Shown here piece by piece: positions 26,401-41,400 of a stretch of DNA of 64,000 bases. Positions within the stretch are counted from its first letter, which is position 1. Each line of letters begins with the position of its first letter. The stretch is taken from contig NC_049992.1 in the NCBI RefSeq assembly GCF_000003815.2, positions 1,048,669-1,112,668 on the forward strand. Reading direction: 5' to 3'. The translations under genes were made by a program, and so were the position numbers. This stretch comes from Branchiostoma floridae. Its lineage: Eukaryota; Chordata; Leptocardii; Amphioxiformes; Branchiostomatidae. The notes under the pieces are model-generated. The model ran no database searches. It was not told the origin of the DNA and saw nothing but the letters and a program-made list of their open reading frames with translations.

Positions 26401-29400
26401 CACAGTCCACGATGCCGTCACACACACTGCATTCTGGGATGCATTTCCCGCTGTGAGGACAAATGATCTCGTCCTTTGCGCATAGACGCTTTTCTGATGT
26501 AAAAAATGAGTTAGATTAACAAAAGTATATTCGATGCAGTGCATTATTTGAAATAGCAGAAGAGCTAAATATGGATCTGTTGTGCTTTCTAAATAATTCT
26601 ATAATGATAAGAAATCTCCGGCACTCCCAGTCCGATAATTGACACATTTGCTTGAAAAACAAAGAAGGATGGCCAAAGAGAGGATTTTTACTTAAGTTTT
26701 GCACAACGTAATATCTACTATAAACTTTTATACAACATAAACTAATTGGAAGTTAGAGCCGCGAAACATTGTAATGTAGCTATTTTGTCCTCCTTGCAGG
26801 CTGTAGCAAGGAACAGGAACGTGCAATACAGAGAGTCCAACAGCGGGCTCTACGGATGATCAGCCGAGCGGGCAGGCGCGATGTGCCCGACCTACCCTCC
26901 CTCCAGTCGCGACGCGAGGATGCTGCCGTCAGACTCTCTTCAAATAGACGTTGGAAGTTGACCATTCACTACATGACCTGGTCCCACCTCCCAGAACAAC
27001 TGCTACGGTACGTTAAATGCGAAACAAAAACACAGTCTCCATCCCCCCAGCCAGAACTAAAAGGCTTAAAAGACTTCAGAACTCTTTCTTGCATACGGCT
27101 GTCAATCTGTACAACAATACTATAGACACTTAATGTCAGGGATGCTGTATACCATTTTGATATATATTGTTTTTATGTACACATACGGACGGAGTCGGTT
27201 ATGTGTCTGTTGTAAATTCCAAAGCCATTCAGGCTACTACTATGTGTATGTTTGTTATGTTGAATCAATAAAGGAAATAAAATTGGAAAAAAAAAGTTGA
27301 GCTGGTCTCAATCATGATGTTTCTGACTTAGGGAGAAGAGATGCTGTTACAGATGAATGTAACCCGTAACCTTGAAGTGGCCTTTGGGTCACCCCTACGG
27401 TAACAGGACGTTTCGCCCGATGATTAATTTATGAAAAGATATGCCAACATTTTAAAGGAGCCTCTACGTTGAGTATGTGTTTGATCACAAAAAGAGTGAT
27501 GTTACCCTTTCGTGTAGCGTAGCACATCGAACGTCCTTTCAGGCCCACTTGGCACACTTCCGTGCCGACAGGTGCTGATAGAACATTTGCAAACACGCGG
27601 TTGTTAGAGTCTACACCCCAGACTATTCCGTCTCCCACAGCCACTTGTCGCAGATTTATCCCTGGTACGTGCACCCACTCTTCACCAGGGGAGGTTTCAT
27701 TCAGAAACGTCCCTGATCTGTGATACACGGAACCAACATCATCCACAGCCCAAACTCCTGCACTCCCTACCGATACCGACGCGAAGCAGCCACCAACTGA
27801 TTCCCAGTCGTACTTCGCTGTGTGAAGAAAAGGCGTTAAACAGAAAGGGTTCACTGGATGTTCCTGTCAACAACTTTCTTTGTTTTGCTTTGACGTCACT
27901 AAGACCTTTCCTTGCCTGTTCCGAGGCCTGTATTATTTGATAATCGTTCTCTGGCAGTAGTGTTCTGTGCGCTGGTACTTTTTCGACTACATTAACAAAG
28001 TAGAGGTTAGCATCAGTTGTTTGATATATTAAAGGATTTGTGTTTCAGTGTAGTGAATCAACATGTTTTTTTGCTTAATATTCAAATCGGCTGGGTATCG
28101 TACCGTAGTACAGTTACCTTCTGGGGGGCAAAACATGCAGAATACTTAAGAGCGAAGGGTATTTCAGCTAGGACTGCAAATGCATATTTGATGACTCTAT
28201 TGTACTGGTATTAATGCATTTATGTATGTTATGTTACCTGAAATTTCACAGTAGAAAGGTGCACGCCACACCTTGCCGCTCCTCTCAACCGCCCACAGCT
28301 GCCCAGTTACAGAACTGACGCTGATTTCTTTCATGTTTGCTGCTCCTACAGTTGACCATCTTACGTTTTCAGGCGTCTCTGGGCTAAAGTCTGCGGGGAC
28401 AGAGTAGGCAACACAGTTACGCCCTGGGTGTCAGTTTTTCCTACATCATCCGTTAATTTTTTTCCATGCGTAGAAAATAGTTTTTCTATTGGATAACGCC
28501 ATTAAGTATCATGTACATGACCATAAGTTACAATAGTTCGGTACCTTTCATAACTATGGTCTGTCCTTGCATAACTACGGTCTGTTCTTGCATAGCAAGC
28601 TGATATTCGGATCCAATGACCCAAACTGAATTCTTTCCGGAATGTATCCAATCTATTTCGTGCTTCCAGAAAAACGACTTCCGTAGTTTTTCGAAGCTGA
28701 AGAGCAAATTGTTGACAATATCAATATGAACTGTTTGCCAGCGAACCCCCGCTGTTTTACTGTTCCTGTAAACAGAAAAAAAAAACGTTTCAGCAACAAA
28801 TGCCAATTCTCATAATTCCACTGGCCGATGGGCGCCTTACGACCGCCGCAATATGGTGTTATGGAAGCCTTCAAAACAATGTCTTCGGACACTCAGATAT
28901 GTGTTCATACCTCGCGGATTACTGAAGGTGTAGTTAGTAGATCTCCTAAATTAATCACTTTTGCAAAGTCTTAGGATAGCCGATGACATCATAAGAGTCG
29001 AATTTGAATATGACTACATAGCTGTGGAGTGTGGTGTTAAAGTGTGACATATGAACTACCTACCCGTACGTTCCCACTCGGTACATCAAGATAGAGTGGT
29101 TATAGACCGCCCACACGCCCGCATGTCCCACTGAGATCTGCAGGAACCGCTCCGTACCGTTTACTACTTCCCATCCGGTGCCTACAGGACAAAGTCATGA
29201 TAAATTTCATATGTACATGTAAGATGTTCCAAAACAGGAGCAGCTTTTTTGTTGCCTTGACTCTTCATGTATAATCACGACAAACCTGCTAGCCTATAAA
29301 GAAAAATATGCATCACATAATAAGTGGTAACATGTTAGACAGATCCAAAACGACAGCAGTTTTGTCTAGCCTTTGAAGAAGAATTAATTACAAATTGGGT

Positions 29401-32400
29401 TTTAACCAAACTAGATACCCATACAAACTGTAATTCTGGGAATAGCTACCGAATGCAATAGCAAGGCTTAGAATTTTTGTCATTATACCTGCTGATATAA
29501 AAAAAAGTTGCAACACTGATTTCACTCCGGGCCGTATGCTTGAAAGTTAACGTTGAAACTACGTATACGTTTGTTGATTTCGTCTCTCCACCTTCTCATC
29601 TTGAGGAGCTGTTTTGGTGATACCCGTGCTTACCTTGTGGAGCTGTTTTGGTGATACCCGTGCGTACATTTTGGAGCTTTTTTGGTGATCCCCGTGCGTA
29701 CCTTGTGGAGCTGTTTTGGTGATACCCGTGCGTACCTTGTGGAGCTGTTTTGGTGATCCCCGTGCTTACCTTGTGGAGCTGTTTTGGTGATACCCGTGCG
29801 TACCTTGTGGAGCTGTTTTGGTGATCCCCGTGCGTACCTTGTGGAGCTGTTTTGGTGATACCCGTGCTTACCTTGTGGAGCTGTTTTGGTGATACCCGTG
29901 CGTCGCAGCGGTCTGCCGACGTCATCCAGAACCCACACCTGATTGGTTGCGGCATTGACGCTGATTTGTCTGATCCTGCCGCTGACCAACAGCCAATCAG
30001 ACGTAGTGTCTAGAGCAGCTGGAGTAGGTGGTCCTATATTGTGCGGTAAACCTCATACCTCCATGAAATATTTAGAGCTTTTGTAAATTTTATGCAAATG
30101 ACTTATACATTTACATGATTTATGCATGGTGATGTTCATCATTAACTAACGTACACATGTCACAAGTATGAAATTCTAATCATTAATCATTAAGCTGTTT
30201 TGCAATTTTCGTATACATTGTGCAGATCAGTTCATTTGCATATCTCTTATCTGTTTATGTGCCACCTGTCATAATTTACATGTGTTACATTTATTGAAAT
30301 CCAGTTATTGAACACAATGGAATTATACAATTTCCTCATTAATTATGCAAATAAAGACCTCATTTGCATAACATATATACTTATGAAAATCTCTGCCTAA
30401 GATACATGCATGCCTAAAATGGTGGCAATGAGTCGTTCCTTTCTGCAGTTATCCCCTTTGAGGTGTCTTGATAAAATGCCCCTGCAGTTCCACAATAAAA
30501 TGTTAGGGGGCTGCAACTTGCCCCACTTTGTCATGACGCTGAAAGCTATCCACTACTCAAATGTCAAGACCATAGCATGTTCGGAACAAGAGATACATTG
30601 AAGAAACTGCCATGATAGAATATTCTCAATAATTATACAAATGTACTTCTATTTTGCATAATTAGTATTATATTTTGTACAACTTTGTCTAGGATACCTA
30701 CATACCAAAAATCATGAAAATCCGTAGTTCCCTTCTTGAGTCATCCCCTTCAGAAGTTTTTGACAAACATGCCCCTGATATCCCAAAACTAGCCGCTAGG
30801 GGGACCAAACTAATGTCACTTCTACCTGAGCAGAAGAGCTCTGTAACGAGATAGCAAAAATGGAAGTTGCACTGTAGTAACAAAAATTACCAAGGGAAGC
30901 CGCTAATGGGACCAACGTCTAATCATTTTCAGCTTTCATCACACCCCACCAACCCACCAAGTATGAAACCAATCAACGCAGCCGTTCTTGAGTTATCTTG
31001 TTTATACACACACACACCTACACAAACATCCAGTTGATAAGATACGCCACAAAGCAGTTACTCAAGCAACCTGATGTGGTTTTGGGAACTGTCCGACTTT
31101 TCAGTTATATATACAGGGAGAGAGAGAGGGAGCTAGATAAATAAAAAAAATAAATTGATAGATGGATAGATAGATAGACAGATAGATACATAGACATAGA
31201 TGGATATAGATAGATACATAGATAGAGAGATAGATATGGATATAGATATAAATATAGATAGAAATAATAGAAAAATACTTCGTGTAAAGACATACCTAGC
31301 CTGTTGTCCACTGCCTCATACCGTGCTGAAAACCCAGCTCTGCGAATCACAAAATCCGTGATGAAGAAGACGTACAGACTGTGTTCAGCTGAGGTTATAG
31401 TGCTAGTCGACGAGTGAGCACAAGTGCCACACCAAGACAAGGATTTTTGCTCATAGGGGTCTACAACTTGTACATAGTCGTTACGGCAGTGCCCCAGGTC
31501 GTCTTGTGTATCGATAAACACAAGCGTCAGTTTGACAGCCTTGTGTGTATCCACTGTGATGCTCCACTGCTGATACACGTGGTTATGGTAGGGGTAGTGC
31601 GGGTAGTTCATGGACGAGAACGTGCCAGAATCTCCGGTCAGTTGGTGAATCCGTTGGTATCCTTGGCGATCTTATAACAGAAACGATTTCCGTTACTTCC
31701 TATCATCTGCGCCACGTACAGTAGAGGAAAAACAGTACTTCCCTTCATGAGTTTTCTTTAAGTATTGCTTTGTCATTACATTTATTCGAAACAGTAGTGA
31801 GTCTTGTTATCCTACCCCCCCCCCCCCCCCACACACACACACAATAATGTTTTTCATATGCGTACGTGGCTAGGAGCACGTCGGAAAGCCAATCTGAGAT
31901 TATTAAAGCTTAAATGACATGTGTCGAGCTTCTATTTTAATTAACATTATCGGGACACAAAAGAGCGCACTAAAATTAAGACGACCAGCAAAATATTGCT
32001 TCATACGTACCGTCTTCGGACATGTCTTGTTGATAATAATGGATGTTGAAACCAATTGCCGGTCGCGAGTTGTCTTGGAATCCATCACTGTGAAAATGAA
32101 TCGTCAAGACCGGAGCCATCGACACGTACAAGGGAGGTGGAGACCGACCGCAGAAGGTTTGGTAGAAGTCTGGAACATCATTAAAGTTCAGAGATAGTCA
32201 AATATAAACGTTGATTATCGGTAGTGATAAGAACCATGTTTCTAGCAAATAAAGTAATAGGCGCATAGGAGGCGTGTAAGAAGACAAAATAAGAATATTT
32301 TGTACTTGAGAACTGCAAGACAACAAAGTGACAGATAACAACCGGGGTCGTAGGTCGGTCGCAGATTAAATGCATGAAACACTCCGGAGGAGAGTGTTCT

Positions 32401-35400
32401 GGTTCTGCTAACAGCCGTAAGAAATGATGGTCACAACACGTAAAGGAAATTCTAGACGATACCGGTTACTCTTTTCTATGGAACTCTATGAATTTACAGT
32501 TAGACAAGAAGCATATACATGTATGTACATTGTTAAGAAAAAGGTTGGAAGATATATATATCTAGACATTTTTTTCAAAGACTGTCTACAGATAATGGTA
32601 AGTTAAGATTTTTCAAGAAACTTAACCCTCAAGCGAACCTACATACCGTATCAGCCAGCGAAAGGGTATATCACCCCGTAAGGGGCGGTATAACCCCGCC
32701 GCGTGTAGACATGTGCGAACATGTGCACATGTGTGTATGGCGGCTTTGAAAAGGTGTCCTTAACACCTGTTTCGCCATACCATCCAAATGGAGAATCCTA
32801 ATAAATAAATAAATAAATAAGCACCCGACCTTTTTTTGCGACTAAAATGACCGAGCGGGGTCCAAACGGACCCCAAAATGTTTTGTTCATAAAATCTCAG
32901 TTCCAATTACTATCGGTGATCATTGTACATACATTGGGTTCGTCAATGTAAGAGGAAGATTTTGTTAAGGTGTTGCTAATTCCATCTCATTTATCATATT
33001 TCATGCAAAAGATCAGAAGAACCATGTTTTGCACTAAACCTATCCTGACCAGAGAGGGGAATTTTGAGGCATTCGGCAACTTTTATGTCGCATAACTCAT
33101 GAACGGCTAGTGCTAAAGCTACGAAACTTGGTAATACATCACAAAATATTGCTAGCCAAATTTTTTTGTCGATAAAGTACGTTTATCATTATGTGGAGTT
33201 GCTATGGCAATGGAATTCTGACAGGCATATTTTCACGAAATTTGCCAATTTCGATTTAAACAAGGTTTTCTTGGTAAACCATGCTTGTTTTCTTACAACA
33301 ATAAACTTCTATGAAATTGAATAATATTTTAATGACTCAAAATCTATAATTTATGCTAATTTCATGACGTCATTAGTCAAAATCCAAGATGCCAATCCGA
33401 AACTATTTATCACTATTTATTTGATTGCCCTTTGTTTGATAAACATAGAACGGTTCTTTTAAACAATATATCTAATTTAACTGACCACTTGTTTGATTTT
33501 GACACCATTTCCGACAATCTGAAACTTTCTATAGTTCTTAGAGGTTCGCCTACATTCAATGCTGAAATCAATTCCAAGCTTATGTTATTCACTCAAAAGT
33601 TCATTGATCTTACTCAGCGTTTCTAGTCCTACTGTTATTAATATTTCATGTGTAGAATTTACTACATTTATACATCATTGAATTGTCTACTTTGTACATG
33701 GGGTGCGTAGGGGTGTTTGGGCACACACGACGTTAGTCGATTTGTTTGTTCAATTATTGTTTCTAATGTTGTTATATCTGTATTCATGTATTCAAATGTA
33801 TGTTAAGTGGCACTGTTAAGATAAGTTTTTTTTTTTAACTTGAGTGCAGTGGCACTTTGTCCTGTCTGCTTTTATGTTGAATAAATAAAAAAAATAAATA
33901 AAAATCCAAGATGACCGCCCTTATTAGCTAAATGACGTCATAATTTCGTCATATTATATGGTAATGAAACAGAAATTTCTATGAGGATTTTGTTTTACAT
34001 GTTTAGTATCCTCTAAAAGTTTGGTGGTGATACGATACGTAGTTGGGGAGTTAAACTCAAAAGTTTGTTTCAAAAGCTGCACTTTTTTGCTGGGGTCCGT
34101 TTGGACCTCAGACGGACTGATCACGGACTTTCTTTATAGTTTCCACAGTATTGTAACAATCGTCATAAAAACTAAGGAGAAGGTATAGAAGATATTGGCT
34201 GGCAAAGTCACGGAAGGAATTTTTCTTCAGATCAAAAATTTTAAGCCTGGGGTCCAAATGGACCCCACTCGGATGTTTGAGGGTTAAGAAGTGATACTCA
34301 ACGGAAAATTATCTTACTTTACTAGATAAATTTGAGGTAAGATCGGCAATGTACAAACTTAGAATTAGCGCCCACCCCTTGAAATTGAGAAAAGGCGATA
34401 CAAAAAGCTACCTATGGGCGAAAGAACCTGTAAATATTGCACTGCAAAACCGGTGGAAGACGAAATACATTTTATTTCTAACTGCCTCTCTAGCAACCAG
34501 GAAAAGTTCTATTCGAACGTTTCCAAACGTTTACTGACTAAAACAAAACTGTAACCCTGTTAACGTCACACAACTCACTCATCATAGCAATTAAGTGGGG
34601 AACTTCGTCTTGCACTGCTTTCTGAAAAGAAGTCAAACCCCAAATGCTTAGATTGCAGCTCTCAGCAGGCCATATTGTTGCTAGAATAGTCACTTGTTTC
34701 CGCTTGTCACCATTGTTATCTATACCAAAGTCTTTTATTTCATATGATTACTATATACATGTATTCTGTATACTTGCCAATAAAACTGTCATTAAAACTT
34801 TCAATAATACCTTTCTAAATCGAGGTAGCAGTTGTGTTTCACAACATCAATTTTCTGATACCTCGGGCATACACCCCCCCCCCCCGAGTATATTATATTG
34901 CGAGCAACCATTGAACAAATAACTGCTCTTAAGAAACCTTTAGTTTAGCATCTGAGTTGGTAAATTGCACAGTGAGAATGAAACTATTCTCCAACTCACA
35001 GGAATTTTCGAAGAAGAAATGACGTGAAGAGAAATCACGTGTCAGCAGTATTCGGGTCAGATAGCTGAAGATGCATGAGAAGACAGTCGAAAATTCCGGT
35101 CAGTCCTCATTCCTTAAGTTGGGGAACAGTTTAATTCTCACTATGCAATCTTTAGTTTAGCTTGAAACTTACTTTTACAATGATTGTGTTTCTGGATAAT
35201 TGTTTGTCAACTTCTAGCCTTAGTAACTTTATTTTCCATTTGATTTGGGCCAAAATGGACTTTGATCTTTGTCAATCATCCCTTGAAACCCATACGTAAG
35301 ATTTGGAAAACAGAGCCCTCATAAAATTGGAGTGCTCTTTTGGAAATCTAGTCCGACCTTCAAAATAATGCTTGTAGCGTGTGTGGTAGCGGTTGTCCAT

Positions 35401-38400
35401 CAATATGTACCCTTAGCAACTTAATTATTCGATTGCTTTGACCCTAAAGTTGACCCATCGTGCAGCACACCCTAAGGGTCTGCATGAAGGTACAATACTC
35501 AGTTACTGGATTATTAATGGTTCATTTAATTGGTCATCTGTCTTTAATTTGTTCAAATTTGGCTGACCATAAGGATGTGCCCTTTTAGAATATAGCACTC
35601 TCCTCCGGAGTGTGCCTTTACACGGTGCTTAGTCGAAGTCGATATTGACAGATGACTTTTTAAAGGGTTTTAAAGGCTATTGGGGTTAGCGTAATAGTAT
35701 TTTTAGCGAATAAAGTGCAGATTTTACATGTTGTAGCATCCATATTCCTATAACGTTACACATACAATTTTGACGTATACGAATAAAACTGCAATTAAAC
35801 CGGTTACTCCGTAAGGGATGCTAATAAATTGCATTGTATTCAGTAGAACTGACAGGTACACTTAGACAACCAGAGGTTAAAATGGGTATGTCCAACTTAC
35901 CCAGATATGGCCTGTCTTGAATCTGAAGAAAATCATGACGGCACCTTGCCTCATACTCAATGTCGAATTCTGGAAACTCCACCACCACAACCTTTCCTGG
36001 ATCTGCCACGATTGTCCAGCTAGAAAAACAAAAGAAGATATTGTGAGTTTAGAATGTCGAAATAACAATGAAATAATTATAAAAAGGCCAATATCGTAAT
36101 CAGAAGTTGTCGTACAGATTTCACATCTTTACTTGCAACCAAATGAATTTTGGGGATGGTATTAAAGAGACACAAACAAACGATGAGAATTTGACTCAGC
36201 TACATCAAACGATATAATTTTAACCAATTATCATAATCAACTAATTGATTCATTGCACTGTTTAATAGTTAAAATAACTTGTATACCGATACATACAGAG
36301 AAGGCTGATATCATGTTGTACCTGCAGTTGAGGTTATTCTGGTACCTCCCGGTCATGACGTCACGCGGAGGCACAATCTCTCCCTCCTCCTCGTACAGAT
36401 AGCGTCCCCCAGTGGCTACGCACGCATGTGCAGGGTCTTTTACAGGCACAGGGAAGAGAAGTACTTGGTTTTCGTAAAGTTCAGATTAAGGATTGAGTTT
36501 ATTCTGACCGTCTTTGCTGTACATGAAAAATAGAACTGTACACACCTCAAAGATAAACAAAGGAGTTTTAGAAAAAGAAACAAACGGTACGGTTTAACCC
36601 TATTCAGACCGAAGGAAGGGCCTTCGAGGCCTGCGCCAACTTTGATGTTGCATGACGCCTGAACGGCTTACGCTAGAGTCACCAAATGTTAATGAATTTT
36701 TTTGGAGAATTTAATTTGCAACAATTCTAACGAGCTTTTCCATTTTTCATTTTTTTCTCGTTGCCATGGCAACCGGTTATTGACAAACATTTTTGACAAA
36801 ATCGCTAATTTAACAAGGTTTTTTTGTGTTTTCTTGCTGTATTAATACTATTTTCTTACATAAATATAATACATTATAATTTATTGTATCTTTCATGATT
36901 GAATATGTATAAATTATGCTTATCGTTATGACGACATCGGCCAATGTCCAAGATGGCGGACCATTCCACCAATTCAAGTATAACTAGAAAGGCCACATTT
37001 TTGCGAAAATGCAGAATGTTTTACCTCTAGGTTTGTTTCAAGCTACTTGAATACTTTTTATCTATTGAATTACTCTGATAATAAACATGTTTTGTGAACG
37101 GGTTTGGCGCACGATGAAATATACGCAACTGTTCTTGTCAAAATCACTTTAATCAGTTTCTTTTAGTACAGTTTTGTGAAAAGGATATAATTTGACAATT
37201 TTAAGAACCACATTCTGAAGTATGGAGGCATAGACAACTTTCTGCATGAATAGTGTTTACACCTCACATCTTCTCGGGACTTTTCTGACTTTTTATCTGA
37301 GTTTTGATTGGCTAAAGGCGGAAGAAATTTAGGCCTTAGTAAAAACAATATGCTTTGCCCTTCGAGAAAACATAATTAGCTTATTGTCCCTTAAAATTCG
37401 TAACTATTTCTTGATGAAAAAGCATTCAAATGTACAATTTTAGTCTATTTTCATTGTCTTTTGCGACCAGTTGTTGAAAGAAAAGTATTTTGGAAAATTC
37501 AAGTTGGCAGACCCAAGATGGCGCACCCCTACTGGTATTTTGAATAGGTATGATGTCATAAAGTTCATGTTCATTTTTGTAGCATACGTTTTCCTTTTTT
37601 GTGTTTTAGTATGCTTTTTCACATTTTAGCCCGAAAAATCGCATTGATGGCGTCATTATGACGTCAAATTATGTCAAGATCATCATCAGCATATCGTCAT
37701 ATCGTTCCGTGCCAGTACTGCAGCCAGGCCACGGCCTTTTCGTTAGCTTCTAGTAGGTCCTGGTTGGAGATGTCAAGTTGACGTAAAAGTTGCAACAAGT
37801 CTCGGGCATTACCTTTACAGTTTACACCGTTTTCTTAAAATTTGATTGTCATACAATAAGTCGTTTAGGAGTAATAGGAGGTTGAGGCGAGGGACCCCCC
37901 ACTCCACCACCACCCTCCCCCAGTCAGAGATTGAATCAAAAACCTTGTCTGAATAGGGTAATGTCCTACCCTCACAACTTGGATTGATGAAGTCCCAGTC
38001 TATTCCAACACGATCATCAAGCACACACGTCAGCCTTTCCTGGCCCAGCAAAACGTAGCCGTCGTTACAGCCGAACGAAACAATCGACCCCACAGCGAAG
38101 CTGTCTCCGGTCCTGTAGCCGTTGTCGGGAGTGCCAGGGTCCGGACACGGATCACTAAAGGTAAATGCTAACGCCCGAAAGACACGTATAGTAATTTGGT
38201 GCATCTTTCAATCTTTCATCTTACTATTGAATACATCAAGAACTACGCCTTAGTTTGAATACTTTTCTGTCACTCAAATGTGCTGCCGTATTAAAACTCA
38301 ATATGAACTCTTTAATGAAGCATATTTATTTATCCGCTGCTGTTGGTACGTCAGAGGCACGTTTGTCAGCATGATAACTAGAGAACGCATGGATGGATTG

Positions 38401-41400
38401 TTTTGATATTTGGCATGTGGGTAGGTTTGGACATGACAAAAGAATGATAGGCGTGTTATGGTTCTGTAGCAGAACTTCTGGTTTTGATATTTTTGTTCTG
38501 GACTTGTTTTGGTCATGATTTTTCAGTGGTGGGTAGCTGTGTAAAAGGATAGTAAGGTGTGTAAATTTTGGCCCCCTAGCGGTTTCCCATGGGCGGTGAA
38601 AGCCATTTTTGTGTTATTTTTTTAGAAGGAATAATGCAATAAGCGGTTGATGGATCGTGATGACTTTAGGTATGCAGATAGCTTACGCAGTGATGTAAAT
38701 AATTGTAGGCTTGTTATGCAAATTTGGAGTTATGCAATAGGTATGTGTAAGAACATTTACAGTGGATGCCTGTCAGCAAGATAACCGGAGAATGCCTGCT
38801 GGATTCTTACGGTTTTGCAGGGGATGTTTGTACTTGGAAAATAGGATGTAGTGTGGCTATAACGTAATAGTGCTATATGTTCAGATGCGTGTATATTATA
38901 ATCATGTGTGTTGTGGATTGTATCAGAAGAAGACTTTGTGGTTATGTGTTGGAAAGATGGTGTATATGTCAGGAGACCGGTACCGTGACAATCGTTGAAG
39001 GCCAGGAAAGCAAAGAATCGAGAAAGGAAGGAGGTCTTTAAGTTTAAGCAGTAAGGTGAAATGTGCTAGCAGAAAGAGGGGGATTTAATCTTTGACAAGG
39101 GATTGTTAACAAGCGGTCATAAGCTCCAAGAATTCTTTGTCCCTTTAAGATTGATAATAGTTCCCCAAAACCTTCGATTTCATTTGATGCATTTATGTGT
39201 ACCCTTGAATAGTTGATTGCGCAACAGTAGAAATATTTTCTTCATTATAAATACGCTTTTTTATTCTGTATAAAAATTCAATGGTGTAACAGTCTGTTAA
39301 TGCTGTAACACACTGCGAGTAGGTTGACAAGAAGTAACCCAAAGTTCAGAGTTGCGGCAATAGAGGGTGCGGCTTAATTATATACCAGTGTCAAAGATTA
39401 CAAGAAAATGATTTATAGGGACTGTTCATGATGGGGTGTACATGTTCCCCATAAGATTTAATATGTAGACCAACAAAAAGGGCAATGGCTTTGGAGGGGA
39501 ATAATTTGGGTTGACGGATTGTAATGGTATTTGGAATGCAGATAGCTTTGGTCATGGGCTGTGAGCAAGCGTGATAGCTTTAGAGATGCATTAGATAATC
39601 AAATTTTCATCATGCAAATCAGGGGATGATTTGCATAAAAAATCTATAAATTTACTGCATTTCATAATAGCAGATACTCAAAGATAAGACACATGTAACT
39701 GACAGAGAGAAATATTAGCCTAAATGGTACTGGACTAAGTATGTCCGATTGTTAAAAATTCCCGGAATTAATTGCAGGTCTTTGATCAAAGCTGCTTGTT
39801 TTATGCTAGTTTTGGATGAATCACGTTTTTTTCACTATCGTTCCGTAATTTGATTTGATTATGTATTAAACGCAACTATATTCTGGGCATCGGTTACATA
39901 AATCAGACTTCAGTTTTTATCCTCCCAGGTTGTGTGTGTTTTGTGTATGCTTGTGTATTTTTCTTTCTTTATTCTGTTTTTGGGTCGACTTTTCGTGACC
40001 GCTTGGGAAAAATCAAACATGGCGTCCCCGGTTCTTCTCAGGTCAATGGGATAGTCTACTGTATTGGAGGTGGAAATATTGCGTGCGGTGTCGGATTGTT
40101 TTCTTTATTAAACTATACAGAACGTAAATCAATTCATTGCAGGACTTTTTTCTCAAAATAAGGAAAACACATGTCAAAGAATGTATGACTCAATAAGATA
40201 ATTGGTCTGAAAATAAATGGTGCCTGTTTATTTCGAATGTACAGATTACCCAAGCTGCTACAAATGATGTTACCCAAGCGGGATGATTGTTGTCAAGAAC
40301 TTCTGGCGGCGTCGGTAATTCGTAGCAAATATTTACAAAGCACTTATTTGGAAAGATCTATAAAATGCCTGATAAAGGCCTTGATAAAATTTAAAGGTGA
40401 CTTTTGAATGGTTTTCCCTGTCGTTTAGATTGCCAGTCCCTGCATAAAATATTCTATAAGCTTTTAAAAGAATTTTTACGACGCAGCGGAATAACGTAAC
40501 TGTTTGAACACAGTGGCGCTCGGTGCCATCAATCCGTTCCATAACTGCTGCGCCACCTTGATCTATTTTATCGAAGGTACTGTTGTCTTTTTCAAACCGT
40601 TTTCTGTCAAGAATTTGTCGCCGAAAAGTGGCTTGGTAAAGCTGTTTACATTACAAATACGTTCGGCTTGGAATATTTCACTACTACCAGCGCCATATTG
40701 AATCTTTTGCCGTTGAAACCCAGCATAAATTGTCAAACTTCACCAGTGGCGCGCCGACTGATATTTCTTTGATGATGGAATATCTTTTAGTATTTTGACC
40801 ATAAGATGGACGAAACTATACTAAGAATACTGTTGGTTTTGAGTCAGACAACGGATTTGTATTGTTAAAACGTGCTAATTAAGAACAATTGAAACCAGTG
40901 GCAGGTAACGCATATGAATAGGCGACGTTGGCGGAAAAAACACAGGGGAGTTATCCTAAAATAAACATTACTACGCCCCGCCTGTAAAATTTTCAACCAA
41001 TCTCGGACAGTTTCCAATGGTGATAACAATGATTGGTACCTAATTTTCATTAATATTCATGTTCCACAAGTGGGGAATTTTCATGCGGTTTTAGACCATC
41101 GTGTCCGGGTTTGCGCAGTTGCATCATCCCTTTGGAGGGTAATAACTAGGGAAGGGTTGACCGATCGTCATGATGTTGATACCTAGATAACTTGGGAGAT
41201 GCCTTCTATAAACATAGAGTATTAATGCAAACCAGGGGCTAGTTTGCACAATTAATTGATCCACCGCGTTTCATAACAGGGCAGTCAAACCGTCAAACGT
41301 ATGACATATGTAACTGAAAAATAGAAATTGCTACCCACATGTAGCTCCACAATGTAGTACATTATATGCCAATATGTATAATGTACTATCGAGATAAAAC

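Larger units (their letters stand above)
32430..34560 (+). mobile_element. LINE C-terminal fragment split by a TTAA element
   Basis: Right part 34290-34555 reads YKLRISAHPL, then MGERTCKYCTAKPVEDEIHF and ISNCLSSNQEKFYSN: the C-x-x-C...H motif of a LINE C-terminus, with one frameshift. Left part 32430-32621 seems to be the preceding RT end. The two parts are separated by the 32626-34283 element. Confidence 0.6.

Noticed and set aside
29630..29989. 119-codon frame as an independent short gene
   Set aside because: It is exon 11 of gene 1 read through its donor into the 34-bp array.
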